DNA of 64,000 nt from an uncultured Phascolarctobacterium sp. Lineage in GTDB: Bacteria; Bacillota; Negativicutes; Acidaminococcales; Acidaminococcaceae. Location of the stretch: positions 16,023 to 80,022 of the forward strand of contig CAJKLD010000006.1 in the NCBI GenBank assembly GCA_905200645.1, read 5' to 3'. The notes below the pieces were generated by a model. The model searched no databases. It saw nothing but the letters and a program-made list of their open reading frames with translations, and was not told the DNA's origin. Both the position numbers and the translations under genes were made by a program. Numbering within the stretch: the stretch's first letter is position 1; each line of letters starts with the position of its first letter. Shown here one piece after another: positions 1-9,600 of this stretch.

Positions 1-1
1 T

Positions 2-154
2 AACATCGTTGCCTTGGGCGCGGTAGTAGCTCTTACCCAATGCGTATCTAAAGAAGCTATTTTAAAGGCTGTTTTAAACCGTGTTCCTAAAGGAACGGAA
101 GAAGCCAACACCAAAGCTTTAGAAGCCGGTATGGCATTAGTAGAAAAGCTGTAA
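2..154 (+). CDS. 2-oxoacid:ferredoxin oxidoreductase gamma subunit, C-terminal fragment
   Basis: The window opens inside this gene; 50 C-terminal residues and the TAA stop are visible. The tail reads as the end of the gamma subunit of a 2-oxoglutarate (or related 2-oxoacid) ferredoxin oxidoreductase: an NIVALGA segment, then SKEAI, RVPKGTEE and KALEAG, typical of this subunit's last helices. The complex oxidatively decarboxylates a 2-oxoacid to its acyl-CoA and passes electrons to ferredoxin in anaerobes. The other subunits should lie upstream, outside the window. A strong terminator 40 nt downstream makes this the last gene of its operon. Which 2-oxoacid is used cannot be told from this fragment. 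Confidence 0.75.
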   Translation, partial: NIVALGAVVALTQCVSKEAILKAVLNRVPKGTEEANTKALEAGMALVEKL

Positions 155-195
155 GATAGTTGCTATTCAAGCCAAATTTTTCAGCTATAAAAATT

Positions 196-229
196 ATCCC
201 TGCTACTTTAAAGTAGCAGGGATTTTTTT
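196..229 (+). terminator. Rho-independent terminator after the oxidoreductase operon
   Basis: A perfect palindrome (ATCCCTGCTACTTT and its complement, 196-223) is followed by a run of seven T. It closes the operon that ends at 154. Confidence 0.9.
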
Positions 230-343
230 CACCTCTAACATAATGAAGTCAAGAAAGCTTCAGAATACGAGAAACGCCGACGACGGCGTATCGAAAATAC
301 TCTTAGGAGACGAGACGAAGCAGATGAGACCTTATCGGCTTTA

Positions 344-1750
344 TTACCACAGGCCGATAATCTTCCACCACAGAGTTCCAACCCCCAGGAAGCAGATTAC
401 GTTGACGATAGAGCAGATAAAGCCAATCTTCCACCATTCTGCCTGAGTTAAATAGCCGGCACCAAAATAAATGGGAGCAGGGCCCGTTGCATAGTGAGTC
501 AAGCCGCCCATAATACCGGTTAAGCTTGCCAAGGCCATAGCAGTGAGACCGGCTGGAGCACCTGCTGCTACCGCTACTGCGGCAAAAGCGGCGAACATAG
601 CCGAAACATGAGCAGACAGGCTGGCAAAGCCATAGTGAGCATACATGTAAATAAGGCAGAGAATAATCAAAGCAGTAATACCGGTGATACCACCCATATT
701 GGCTGCAACAATTTTCGCAAACCACTTAATAAAGCCGGACTTATTCAAAGCGGTTGCCAAGCTCATCAGGCCGCCCATCCATACCAAGGTATCCCAGGCG
801 CCCTTTTCCTTGATAACGTCTTCCCACTCAATAGCGTGACGCGCCAGCATAATGCCGATGCAGACCAAAGCAATCATGGTAGCGTTAAAGCCGGTCAGAG
901 AGGAGGTTGCCCATAAAGCAAGCGCTAAAATGAAAACGCCTAAAACGGTCTTTTCATCTCCGCTCATCGGACCCATTGCAGCCAGCTCCTTGCGGGCAAT
1001 TTCCGGAGCCTCCGGAGTTTCTTTTAAATCAGGAGGAAACAGTTTATACACAAGATAAGGACATATAACCAAAGCCAGCAGGCCGGGAACGATGCAGGCC
1101 AAAGCCCAGCCGCCCCAGGACAGCTGTACGCCTATGGATTGCGCTGCCAAAGCAACACACAGAGAGTTAGGCGCCACAGAGGTAATAAACATAGAGGAAG
1201 TAATACAGTCAGCCTGGAAAGTCGATTTCATTAAATACGAACCAATACGTTTTCTGCTTTTCTCATCAGGCTCGGACTCAAAAGCAGCACACAAACTGCG
1301 CACTATCGGGAACAGAATACCGCCACCGCGGGCAGTATTAGACGGAGTAGCAGGCGAAATAATCAAATCGGTGATAGCCATAGTATAGCCAAGCTTTAAA
1401 GAGCTGCTGCCAATAGCCGCCATAATTTTATAAGCAATACGTTTGCCCAAACCTGATTTAATAAAGCCAAGAGCAAACAGAAAGGCGCTGACAATCAACC
1501 AAATAGTTGCGTTGCCAAAGCCGCTCAATGCCTCCGCCGGCTTAATAACCTTTAAAAAGCCGGATAAGCCGACAGAAATCAGCGCAATCGCGCCAATAGG
1601 CAGCGGATGCAGAATAAAGCCGACGATAGTTGCTACGAAAATAGCAAACATGTGCATAGCCTGGGGCTTTAAGCCTTCAGGAACGGGAAGGAACCACAAA
1701 GCAACGCCAACAGCCACGGTAAAAATACCTTTTTGCAGATTTGTTTTCAA
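344..1750 (-). CDS. DASS (SLC13/CitT-type) dicarboxylate:anion transporter
   Basis: A 468-residue membrane protein with about a dozen hydrophobic segments and the divalent anion:sodium symporter pattern: an SNTARGGG stretch near residue 137 (the SNT substrate/sodium motif) and, late in the protein, ATGPAPIYFGAGY, as in the 2-oxoglutarate/malate and CitT-like subgroup. Such carriers move succinate, malate, 2-oxoglutarate, citrate or tartrate across the inner membrane, by sodium symport or by exchange. Succinate uptake would suit the suspected host, but the substrate is not shown by sequence. The start is TTG (1748-1750) behind a GAGGTG ribosome site. The gene stands alone. The 326 nt upstream to hydE is AT-rich with several TATAAT-like hexamers on the minus strand and holds the divergent promoters of both genes. 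Confidence 0.85.
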   Translation of the reverse strand: MKTNLQKGIFTVAVGVALWFLPVPEGLKPQAMHMFAIFVATIVGFILHPLPIGAIALISVGLSGFLKVIKPAEALSGFGNATIWLIVSAFLFALGFIKSGLGKRIAYKIMAAIGSSSLKLGYTMAITDLIISPATPSNTARGGGILFPIVRSLCAAFESEPDEKSRKRIGSYLMKSTFQADCITSSMFITSVAPNSLCVALAAQSIGVQLSWGGWALACIVPGLLALVICPYLVYKLFPPDLKETPEAPEIARKELAAMGPMSGDEKTVLGVFILALALWATSSLTGFNATMIALVCIGIMLARHAIEWEDVIKEKGAWDTLVWMGGLMSLATALNKSGFIKWFAKIVAANMGGITGITALIILCLIYMYAHYGFASLSAHVSAMFAAFAAVAVAAGAPAGLTAMALASLTGIMGGLTHYATGPAPIYFGAGYLTQAEWWKIGFICSIVNVICFLGVGTLWWKIIGLW

Positions 1751-1997
1751 TTAAGACACCTCTTTTCACAATTTCTTTACATAATATTATACATTATATA
1801 TTATATATGTCTATATTTTTCTAAAATCTTAACTTGAGATATGCTTTTTCACTTTATATCGTATCTATTGTTACAACATTCTTAGCGTTAGAACATTAAT
1901 AAAATTAAACAAATTCGTAGCTATATTCTACTATAACAAACAAGTCAGACAAAAATAAAGTGCTTTGGCAACATATTGCAAAAACATTCCCCCGCCC

Positions 1998-2026
1998 TTG
2001 ACAGTTATCATCATTTCCGATATTAT
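1998..2026 (+). promoter_or_regulatory. Sigma-70 promoter of hydE
   Basis: TTGACA (1998-2003), a 17-nt spacer and TATTAT (2021-2026) lie 50 nt before the hydE start, a near-consensus promoter. The rest of the 1751-2076 gap is AT-rich and shows no further gene. Confidence 0.8.
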
Positions 2027-2076
2027 AGTAAGCATATTAAAACACTAGGATTTAAAGTAGGAGCAGGAGCAAGAGT

Positions 2077-3135
2077 ATGAGCAGCACGCAAGACCTTATC
2101 AACAAATTATCTGCACAGCACAATCTGCCGGACGCAGAGCTGTTACGGCTGCTAACAAGCGCCGAGCCGGAAACCAATTTGCTTTTAGCTGCCGCCGCAG
2201 ATAAAGTGCGCCGCCAATATTACGGCAATAAGGTTTATATCCGCGGCTTGATTGAATTTACCAATTACTGTAAAAACAACTGCTTTTACTGCGGTATTCG
2301 CGCAGGCAACAGCTGTGCCTGCCGCTACCGTTTAACTAAAGAGGATATTCTTGCCTGCTGCCGCGAAGGCTATGCTTTGGGCTTTCGTACCTTTGTTTTA
2401 CAAGGCGGTGAAGACCCATATTTTACCGACGCACGCATCTGTGAAATTATCGCCGCCATCCGCGCGCTCTACCCGGACTGCGCCATTACCTTATCTATCG
2501 GAGAAAAGAAACGAGCCAGCTATCAGGCCTATTTTGACGCAGGCGCCAACCGCTATCTTTTGCGCCACGAAACTGCTGATGCTGCGCATTACGCCAAGCT
2601 TCATCCTGCCAGCATGAACTTAGCGAACCGCAAGCGCTGTCTTTATGATTTAAAGGCTATAGGCTACCAAGTAGGCAGCGGCTTTATGGTCGGCTCTCCT
2701 TATCAAACGCCAGAAAATCTTTTAGCCGACCTGCGTTTTTTGCAGGCTTTACAGCCTGATATGATTGGTATAGGCCCCTACATTACCCATGCGCAGACAC
2801 CGTTTGCCCACGAAGCAAGCGGCACAGCAGAGCAAACGCTGCGTCTTTTGGCTATGCTGCGTCTTATGTTCCCCTATGCTTTGCTGCCTTCTACTACGGC
2901 GCTGGCGACCATTACGCCGCAAGGACGCAAACTCGGTCTTAAGGCAGGCGGCAACGTAGTAATGCCCAATCTTTCGCCTGCCGGTGTGCGTAAGCTGTAC
3001 TCGCTGTACGAAAACAAAGCCTGCACCGGTACGGAAGCCGCCCAAAATCTTGCTCTGTTACAAGCAGAGGTACAGCAGGCAGGCTACGAAATTGCCGTTG
3101 ACAGAGGCGACGTAATAAAGAAAACAAAATTATAG
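2077..3135 (+). CDS. hydE: [FeFe]-hydrogenase maturase HydE (radical SAM)
   Basis: A 352-residue radical SAM protein of the BioB/PylB/HydE family. The iron-sulfur cluster motif CxxxCxxC is at Cys65, Cys69 and Cys72, inside the FTNYCKNNCFYCGIR context typical of HydE. HydE works with HydG and HydF to build the two-iron subcluster of the [FeFe]-hydrogenase H-cluster in the cytoplasm. No hydF, hydG or hydrogenase gene is in this window, so the partners must be elsewhere. The ATG is preceded by a purine-rich AGTAGGAGCAGGAGC stretch and a strong promoter. mnmA follows 87 nt later and may be cotranscribed. PylB or a methylornithine-synthase-like role is less likely given the motif context. Confidence 0.87.
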   Translation: MSSTQDLINKLSAQHNLPDAELLRLLTSAEPETNLLLAAAADKVRRQYYGNKVYIRGLIEFTNYCKNNCFYCGIRAGNSCACRYRLTKEDILACCREGYALGFRTFVLQGGEDPYFTDARICEIIAAIRALYPDCAITLSIGEKKRASYQAYFDAGANRYLLRHETADAAHYAKLHPASMNLANRKRCLYDLKAIGYQVGSGFMVGSPYQTPENLLADLRFLQALQPDMIGIGPYITHAQTPFAHEASGTAEQTLRLLAMLRLMFPYALLPSTTALATITPQGRKLGLKAGGNVVMPNLSPAGVRKLYSLYENKACTGTEAAQNLALLQAEVQQAGYEIAVDRGDVIKKTKL

Positions 3136-3222
3136 ACAGTTTAAAAATTAGAAAACATTCCTAGGAGCCATTGCAAAGAAGATGATTCCTTATGGACTGT
3201 CATACAAAGGAGATATAAAATT

Positions 3223-4302
3223 ATGAACAACAAAGCCCTAATCGCCATGAGCGGCGGCGTCGATTCCAGCGTAGCGGCGCTCCTCATGCAGAAGCAAGGC
3301 TGCGACTGCGTTGGCGTCACTATGAAGCTTTTTGAAAACGAGGATATCGGGCTGTCTGTTATGGACAGCAAATGCTGCAGTCTGGACGATATTCTTGATG
3401 CTAAAAAGGTCTGCGAAAGCATGGGCATGGAGCATTTTATCCTTAATTACGGCGCACGCTTCCGCACAGAGGTTATCGACCGTTTTATCAACGCTTACGT
3501 AAACGGCATGACTCCTAATCCCTGCATTGACTGTAACCGCTATTTAAAGTTTGGCGAACTGTTTGCCAAAGCGCAGGAAATCGGCTGTAATTTTGTAGTT
3601 ACAGGCCATTACGCCCGCGTTAAATATGATGCAGCAAAAGACCGTTATCTTTTGCTCAAAGCAGTAAATTCTGATAAAGATCAAAGCTATGTACTGTACA
3701 GTTTAAATCAGGAGCAGCTTGCCCACGCTAAATTTCCTTTAGGCGAACTATCCAAGCCACAAGTGCGCGCAATCGCCGAAAAACACGGCTTTGTTACTGC
3801 GCATAAGCACGACAGCCAGGATATCTGCTTTATACGCGAAGGTACTACCTACGCAGATTTTATAGAGCAGCGCTTAGGACGCAAATTCCCGCCGGGAAAT
3901 TTTGTCGATACTCAAGGCAATATTCTTGGCCGTCACAAGGGTATTATTCACTATACCATAGGTCAGCGCAAAGGGTTGGGGTTGGCGCTGCCGCAGCCCA
4001 TGTATGTACAGCAGATTGACACTGCTAAAAATCAAGTCATTCTTTCGACCAATGAAGAGCTTTTTTCCACCAGCGTAACCGCTACGGATATCAATCTCAT
4101 TGACTGCGAACGCATCGAGAAAGCGCGCAGAGTGAAAGCGCGTATCCGCTACCACCATCAGGAACAGTGGGCAACAGTTACGCAGCCCAACGCCAACACT
4201 TTGCATATAGAATTTGATGAACCGCAACGAGCCATCACGCGCGGTCAAGCTGTAGTTATGTATGACGGCGACGTAGTAGTCGGCGGCGGCAGAATAATTT
4301 AA
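3223..4302 (+). CDS. mnmA: tRNA-specific 2-thiouridylase MnmA
   Basis: 359 residues, normal length. It activates U34 of Lys, Glu and Gln tRNAs by adenylation and transfers sulfur to make 2-thiouridine. The PP-loop SGGVDSS is at residues 10-16; the two catalytic cysteines are Cys104 (in NPCIDCN) and Cys202 (in DSQDICF). The GHYAR motif near residue 128 is also present. The ATG has an AAGGAG site 8-9 nt upstream. A clean terminator follows. Its sulfur donor (a cysteine desulfurase) is not in the window. Confidence 0.95.
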   Translation: MNNKALIAMSGGVDSSVAALLMQKQGCDCVGVTMKLFENEDIGLSVMDSKCCSLDDILDAKKVCESMGMEHFILNYGARFRTEVIDRFINAYVNGMTPNPCIDCNRYLKFGELFAKAQEIGCNFVVTGHYARVKYDAAKDRYLLLKAVNSDKDQSYVLYSLNQEQLAHAKFPLGELSKPQVRAIAEKHGFVTAHKHDSQDICFIREGTTYADFIEQRLGRKFPPGNFVDTQGNILGRHKGIIHYTIGQRKGLGLALPQPMYVQQIDTAKNQVILSTNEELFSTSVTATDINLIDCERIEKARRVKARIRYHHQEQWATVTQPNANTLHIEFDEPQRAITRGQAVVMYDGDVVVGGGRII

Positions 4303-4317
4303 AAACGAACAGCAAAA

Positions 4318-4348
4318 AAGTCTGCACCGTTACAGTGCAGACTTTTTT
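4318..4348 (+). terminator. Terminator of mnmA
   Basis: AAGTCTGCAC / GTGCAGACTT stem (4318-4327, 4335-4344) with a run of six T. Confidence 0.9.
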
Positions 4349-4353
4349 AGTTG

Positions 4354-4385
4354 AAAAGAAAAGGGCGCTTTTGACAAAGCGCCCC
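4354..4385 (-). terminator. Terminator ending the small transcript (and ftsH read-through)
   Basis: Read on the minus strand: a GGGCGCTTT/AAAGCGCCC stem (plus-strand 4363-4371 and 4376-4384) followed by TTTTCTTTTC. It is convergent with the mnmA terminator. Confidence 0.85.
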
Positions 4386-4486
4386 AAATGTGGTTATAGT
4401 TTCCAAGGCTCCAACCTTTGGAGGGGAATATGGTCAAGGCTGCAAAATCAGAAAGGTTCGTTTGTTGGTTAGTACTTGTTAACTAC
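4355..4486 (-). ncRNA. Candidate small RNA between ftsH and mnmA
   Basis: The 188-nt gap behind ftsH holds its own near-consensus promoter (TTGCTA, 17 nt, TATAAT) and ends in a strong terminator, predicting a transcript of about 130 nt with no convincing reading frame. By hand it can fold as a rod: AUGU/ACAU and AGUU/AACU close the ends and AACCUUU pairs with AAAGGUU inside; a competing hairpin is CUCCAA-AGG-UUGGAG. The rod shape recalls 6S RNA, but it is short for 6S and I do not recognise the sequence. It lacks the conserved SRP RNA core. Identity unassigned. Confidence 0.5.
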
Positions 4487-4492
4487 ATGCTT

Positions 4493-4521
4493 ATTATAGC
4501 ACGTATCGTTTTGGTTAGCAA
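4493..4521 (-). promoter_or_regulatory. Promoter of the candidate small RNA
   Basis: On the minus strand, TTGCTA (4521-4516), a 17-nt spacer and TATAAT (4498-4493). It lies downstream of the ftsH stop, so it does not serve ftsH. Confidence 0.65.
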
Positions 4522-4572
4522 GAGCTAATTTGTATTTTTATGTGAAATTTTTCTGTTTTTGCCGCGCCAAGT

Positions 4573-6429
4573 TTAGTTGGCAGCTTCAACGCTTTCCTGC
4601 GCAGCTGCTACCTGCTCTTCCTGCCGCAGCAGTGCCATAAATTCATCGCCGGTAATGGTTTCTTTTTCTAAAAGGAAGTTAGCCAATACATCCAGCTTTA
4701 CGCGGTTTTCTTGAAGTATTTCGCGCGCTTTAACATGCGCCTCTTTAATAATGGCAAGCACCTTCGCATCAATACGTCCTGCCGTTTCCTGACTGCATGC
4801 CAGAGAAGCATCGCCGCCTAAATATTGGTTAGTGACAACTTCCGTGGCCATCATGTCAAACTCCTCGGTCATACCTAAGCGGGTTACCATACTGCGGGCA
4901 ATTTTGGTAGCCTGCTCAATATCGTTAGCCGCGCCGCTGGTGATGCTGCCAAAAACAATTTCTTCGGCGCTGCGTCCGCCGGTAATGGTAACAATCTTAT
5001 TGAACAGTTCCTCTTTTTTCATAAGGACAGAGTCGTTATCGTTAATCTGCATGGTATACCCCAGGGCGCCGTTAGTACGGGGAATGATAGTAATTTTGTG
5101 TACGGGCGCGCTGTTTTTCTGCATAGCTGCAACCAGAGCGTGACCAATTTCGTGATAAGCGATAACCTTCTTTTCTTCGGGACTGATAACGGCGCCCTTA
5201 CGCTGGTAGCCTGCAATAACTACCTCAATAGATTCCTCCAAATCGGCCTGCTCAACTACTTCGCGGTGCATTTTTACTGCGCGCAGCGCACCCTCGTTGA
5301 TAATGTTCGCCAATTCGGCGCCGCTGGCTCCGGCAGTTGTCCGGGCCAAGGAAAGAAAGTCAATATTATCCGCCATTTTTACGTCGCGGGCATGTACCTT
5401 CAAAATCGCTTCACGTCCGTGCAGGTCGGGCAGCTCTACGGGAATACGCCTGTCAAAACGTCCAGGACGCAGCAGCGCTTTATCTAAGGATTCGGGACGG
5501 TTGGTAGCCGCCAAAATTACTACGCCCTTGCTGCCGTCAAAACCGTCCATTTCGCTTAACAGCTGATTCAGGGTCTGCTCCCGTTCATCATTGCCGCCAA
5601 ATTGACCGCTGTCGCGGCGTTTGCCGATAGCGTCGATTTCGTCGATAAAAACTATGCAGGGAGCTTTTTCCTGCGCCTGCTTGAACAAATCGCGGACACG
5701 GGCAGCGCCCATGCCGACAAACATTTCCACAAATTCACTGCCGCTGATGGAGAAAAACGGCACCTTAGCTTCACCGGCCACAGCCTTCGCCAACAAGGTT
5801 TTACCCGTACCCGGAGGGCCTACCAGCAGCGCGCCCTTAGGCATGTTGGCACCGATTTCCTTATACTTGCCGGGATTATGCAAAAAGTCCACCAGCTCCA
5901 TCAACGCTTCCTTGGCCTCGTCCTGCCCGGCAACATCGGCAAAGCTTTTGCCCGTTTGGGCTTCTACATATACCTTAGCATTGCTCTTGCCAAAGGTCAT
6001 GGCGTTGCCGCCCATACGTTTCCCCATAAAGTACATGAACAACTGACCTAAAGCAAAAAAGATTAAAATGGGCAGAATCCAGTTCGTAAAAAAGCTGACA
6101 ATGGGATTTTGCTCCTTAGGCACAACCTGAGAAAACTCTACCTTGCTTTTAATCAAGCGGTCAACAAGCTGTGGGTCTTCTACGCGGCCCGTAACATAAA
6201 TTTCCTTTTCGTTGCTGTCTTTACCAAAAGCAGCTATGCGCTTATCGGTAATTTCCACCTTGGACAGCTTGCCCTCATCCGCCATCTGCATAAAGGTATT
6301 ATAGGGCACATCGTTAACCTTAGGACTAAAAAAGGTTGGTACAATAACGGTATTAATAAGCAAAATAATCAAGAGAGCCATTACATAGTAATAAAGTAAC
6401 GGCTTCTTTTTATTATTGTCACTGTTCAT
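4573..6429 (-). CDS. ftsH: ATP-dependent zinc metalloprotease FtsH
   Basis: 618 residues from the ATG at 6429, which has an AAGGAG site; an in-frame upstream extension to 6519 lacks one and is not used. FtsH is the membrane-bound AAA+ protease that degrades misassembled membrane proteins and short-lived regulators. Visible: transmembrane segment 1 at about residues 11-34, an extracytoplasmic domain, transmembrane segment 2 at about 112-136, Walker A GPPGTGKT at 204-211, Walker B IVFIDEIDAI, the second region of homology ending in RPGRFDRR, and the zinc-binding HEIGH near residue 425. It is a single-gene unit, divergent from pyc. Confidence 0.97.
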   Translation of the reverse strand: MNSDNNKKKPLLYYYVMALLIILLINTVIVPTFFSPKVNDVPYNTFMQMADEGKLSKVEITDKRIAAFGKDSNEKEIYVTGRVEDPQLVDRLIKSKVEFSQVVPKEQNPIVSFFTNWILPILIFFALGQLFMYFMGKRMGGNAMTFGKSNAKVYVEAQTGKSFADVAGQDEAKEALMELVDFLHNPGKYKEIGANMPKGALLVGPPGTGKTLLAKAVAGEAKVPFFSISGSEFVEMFVGMGAARVRDLFKQAQEKAPCIVFIDEIDAIGKRRDSGQFGGNDEREQTLNQLLSEMDGFDGSKGVVILAATNRPESLDKALLRPGRFDRRIPVELPDLHGREAILKVHARDVKMADNIDFLSLARTTAGASGAELANIINEGALRAVKMHREVVEQADLEESIEVVIAGYQRKGAVISPEEKKVIAYHEIGHALVAAMQKNSAPVHKITIIPRTNGALGYTMQINDNDSVLMKKEELFNKIVTITGGRSAEEIVFGSITSGAANDIEQATKIARSMVTRLGMTEEFDMMATEVVTNQYLGGDASLACSQETAGRIDAKVLAIIKEAHVKAREILQENRVKLDVLANFLLEKETITGDEFMALLRQEEQVAAAQESVEAAN

Positions 6430-6463
6430 TTTGTCAACTCCTTTTTGATATTTCGTTACTATC

Positions 6464-6492
6464 ATTGTACTATTATCAACATAAATATACAA
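6464..6492 (-). promoter_or_regulatory. Possible ftsH promoter
   Basis: On the minus strand TTGTAT (6492-6487), 17 nt, TACAAT (6469-6464), 35 nt before the ftsH start. The hexamers are imperfect. Confidence 0.4.
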
Positions 6493-6559
6493 ATGAAATG
6501 TTTGCAAACTAATTGACAATGTATCCCGTAAGAATACCTGTATACATTTGGACTATACC

Positions 6560-6588
6560 TTGAAAAGCACGTTCCTTTTATATACAAT
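6560..6588 (+). promoter_or_regulatory. Promoter of pyc
   Basis: TTGAAA (6560-6565), 17 nt, TACAAT (6583-6588), 29 nt before the pyc ATG. The ribosome site AAAGGAGG follows. Confidence 0.6.
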
Positions 6589-6617
6589 TAGCATGTGACT
6601 ATAAAGGAGGTTTCACT

Positions 6618-9600
6618 ATGTCTAAAATCAATACAGTTTTAGTTGCTAACCGCGGCGAAATTGCCATTCGTGTTTTTCGCGCCTGCAATGAATTAGGCAT
6701 TCGTACTGTTGCTATATATTCTAAAGAAGATACTCTTTCCCTGCATCGAAACAAGGCCGACGAGGCTTACCAGGTAGGCTGGGGCAAAAGCCCCACCGAT
6801 GCTTATTTGGATATTGAAGATATTCTGCGCGTAGCTAAGGAGCATGACGTTGACGCCATCCATCCCGGCTACGGCTTTTTATCCGAAAACAGCAATCTTG
6901 CCCGCCGCTGCGCTGAAGAGGGCCTAATCTTCATCGGTCCCCGTTTAGAGCATTTAGTAATGTTCGGCGACAAGCTCAACGCCCGCAAGCAGGCAGAGCT
7001 GGCGCATATTCCTATGATTCCCGGCAGCAACGGCACCGTAGGCAGCTTACAGGAAGTGCTGGATTTTGGTGAAGAATACGGCTATCCCATTATCATTAAG
7101 GCTGTCAACGGCGGCGGCGGCCGCGGTATGCGCGTCGTAAAATCTGCCGAGGAAGCGGTTACCGCCTACGACCTTGCTAAGAGCGAGGCTAAAAAGGCTT
7201 TTGGCAACGACGATATTTACTTAGAAAAATATTTGCAGAATCCTAAGCATATTGAGGTGCAGATTATCGGCGATACCCACGGAAATTTAATGCACCTGTT
7301 TGAACGCGACTGCTCCGTGCAGCGCCGTCACCAAAAGCTGGTAGAAATCGCTCCCGCCTTTTCTCTGCCTATGGATCAGCGCCAGGCTATCTGCGACGCG
7401 GCCGTAAAGCTCATGAAAAACGTTGACTACATCAGCGCCGGTACCGTAGAATTTTTAGCTACTCCCGACGGCAAATTCTACTTTATCGAGGTTAATCCCC
7501 GTATTCAGGTAGAGCACACCGTTACCGAGCAAATTACCGGCATTGATATTGTGCAGACGCAGATTAAAATTGCCGAAGGCTACAGCCTCCATGATGCCGA
7601 AATTGCTCTTCCCAAACAGAACGAACTGATTCCGCACGGTCACTCTATTCAGTGCCGTATTACCACCGAAGACCCCTCCAACAACTTCATGCCCGATACC
7701 GGCAAGCTTATTACCTACCGCAGCGGCGGCGGTATGGGCATCCGCTTAGACGGCGGCAACGCTTTTACCGGCTCCGTTATTACGCCTTATTATGATTCTT
7801 TGCTGGTTAAGGCTACCACCTGGGGGCTTACCCACCAAATCGCAATTACCAAAATGCTGCGCTGCTTAAAAGAATTCCGTATCCGCGGCGTAAAAACCAA
7901 TATTCAGTTTTTAGAGAATGTGCTGCAAAATCCGCATTTCGTTAAGGGCGACTATACCACGGATTTTGTTGACGAAACTCCCGAGCTGTTCGTTTTCCCC
8001 AAAACCTTGGACCGCGGCAACAAGCTGCTCCACTACATTGCCGATATTACCGTCAACGGCTATTCCAATGTAGGCGTACAGCCTAAACCCGATTTTGTGC
8101 CCCTGAATATGCCCCAGCCCTATAACGGCATTTTGGCGCTGGGCGCAAAACACGTTCTTGATACCCAAGGTCCCGAAGGCTTGTCCGAATGGGTTATGGC
8201 GCAGCAGGAGGTTCTTGTTACCGACACTACCTTCCGCGATGCTCATCAATCCCTGTTTGCTACCCGTCTGCGCACTGCCGATATGCTGCGCGTAATGCGC
8301 GACACCGCAGGCAAGCTTCCCGGACTGTTCTCCTTTGAATGCTGGGGCGGCGCTACCTTTGACGTAGCCTATCGCTTCTTGGACGAAAGTCCCTGGCAGC
8401 GTTTGGCGCAGTTCCGCCAGGCTGCTCCTAATATTCTTTTCCAAATGCTGCTGCGCGGCGCTAACGCCGTAGGCTATACCAGCTATCCCGACAACGTAGT
8501 AAAACAGTTTATCCGGCTGGCTGCTAAAAACGGTATTGATGTATTCCGTATTTTTGACAGCCTTAACGGTTTGGATAATATGCGTCTTTCTATTGACACC
8601 GTGCGCGAATGCGGCAAGGTTGCCGAAGCGTCGCTGTGCTATACCGGCGATATTTTAGATTCCCGCCGCGATAAATATGATTTGCAATACTATATCAACA
8701 TGGCCAAAGAGCTGGAAAAGGCCGGCGCTAATATTATTGCTATTAAGGATATGGCCGGACTTTTAAAGCCTGAAGCAGCTTACCGCTTAGTAAGCAGCTT
8801 AAAATCCCGCGTAAGCGTGCCTATTCACCTGCACACCCACGAGGGCAGCGGCAACGCTATTTATACCTATGCCCGCGCTATTGACGCAGGCGTTGATATT
8901 GTCGATACGGCTATGAGCGCCATGAGCTGCGGCACCTCTCAGCCTTCCGTCTCCAGCCTGTATTACGCCCTAAGCAGACATCCGCGCCAACCGCGTTTGA
9001 ATCCGGACGCGCTCAACGAGCTGTCCCGCTATTGGGAAACCGTGCGTCCCTATTATAAGGCTGCCGACAGAACCGAAAACTTCCCCAACCCTGAGGTTTA
9101 TGTACACGAAATGCCCGGCGGTCAATACACCAATCTTAAACAGCAGGCGCAGGCGCTTGGTCTGATGAACCGCTGGGAAGAAATTAAAGATATGTACCAC
9201 CGCGTCTCCATGATGTTTGGCGACCTAATCAAGGTTACTCCTTCCTCCAAAATCGTCGGCGATATGGCGCTGTTCATGGTACAGAACGATTTAAGCGAAG
9301 AAGACGTTTACGCTAAAGGCGAAGTGCTGGACTTCCCCGCTTCCGTAGTAGAATTCTTTGAAGGCCGCATTGGCGTTCCCTACCAAGGCTTCCCCGAAAA
9401 GCTGCAAAGAATAGTGCTCAAAGGCCGCAAACCTATTACCGTGCGTCCCGGCGCTGTTCTGCCGCCTGTTGATTTTGCAGAAATCCGTAGCAAATTACAG
9501 GAAATCGGCGCGCCCGTTACCGACGAAGCTGTAAGCTCCTACTGCTTATACCCCAAGGTTTTCACCGACTGGGTAGACCGCTACAACACCTTCGGCGACG

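Noticed and set aside
4355..4486. Calling the small transcript 6S RNA
   Set aside because: A rod fold is possible, but the length is short for 6S and no conserved sequence is recognised.
6430..6519. N-terminal extension of FtsH by 30 residues
   Set aside because: No ribosome site at 6519; ATG 6429 has AAGGAG and gives the normal FtsH N-terminus. The extension overlaps the promoter region.
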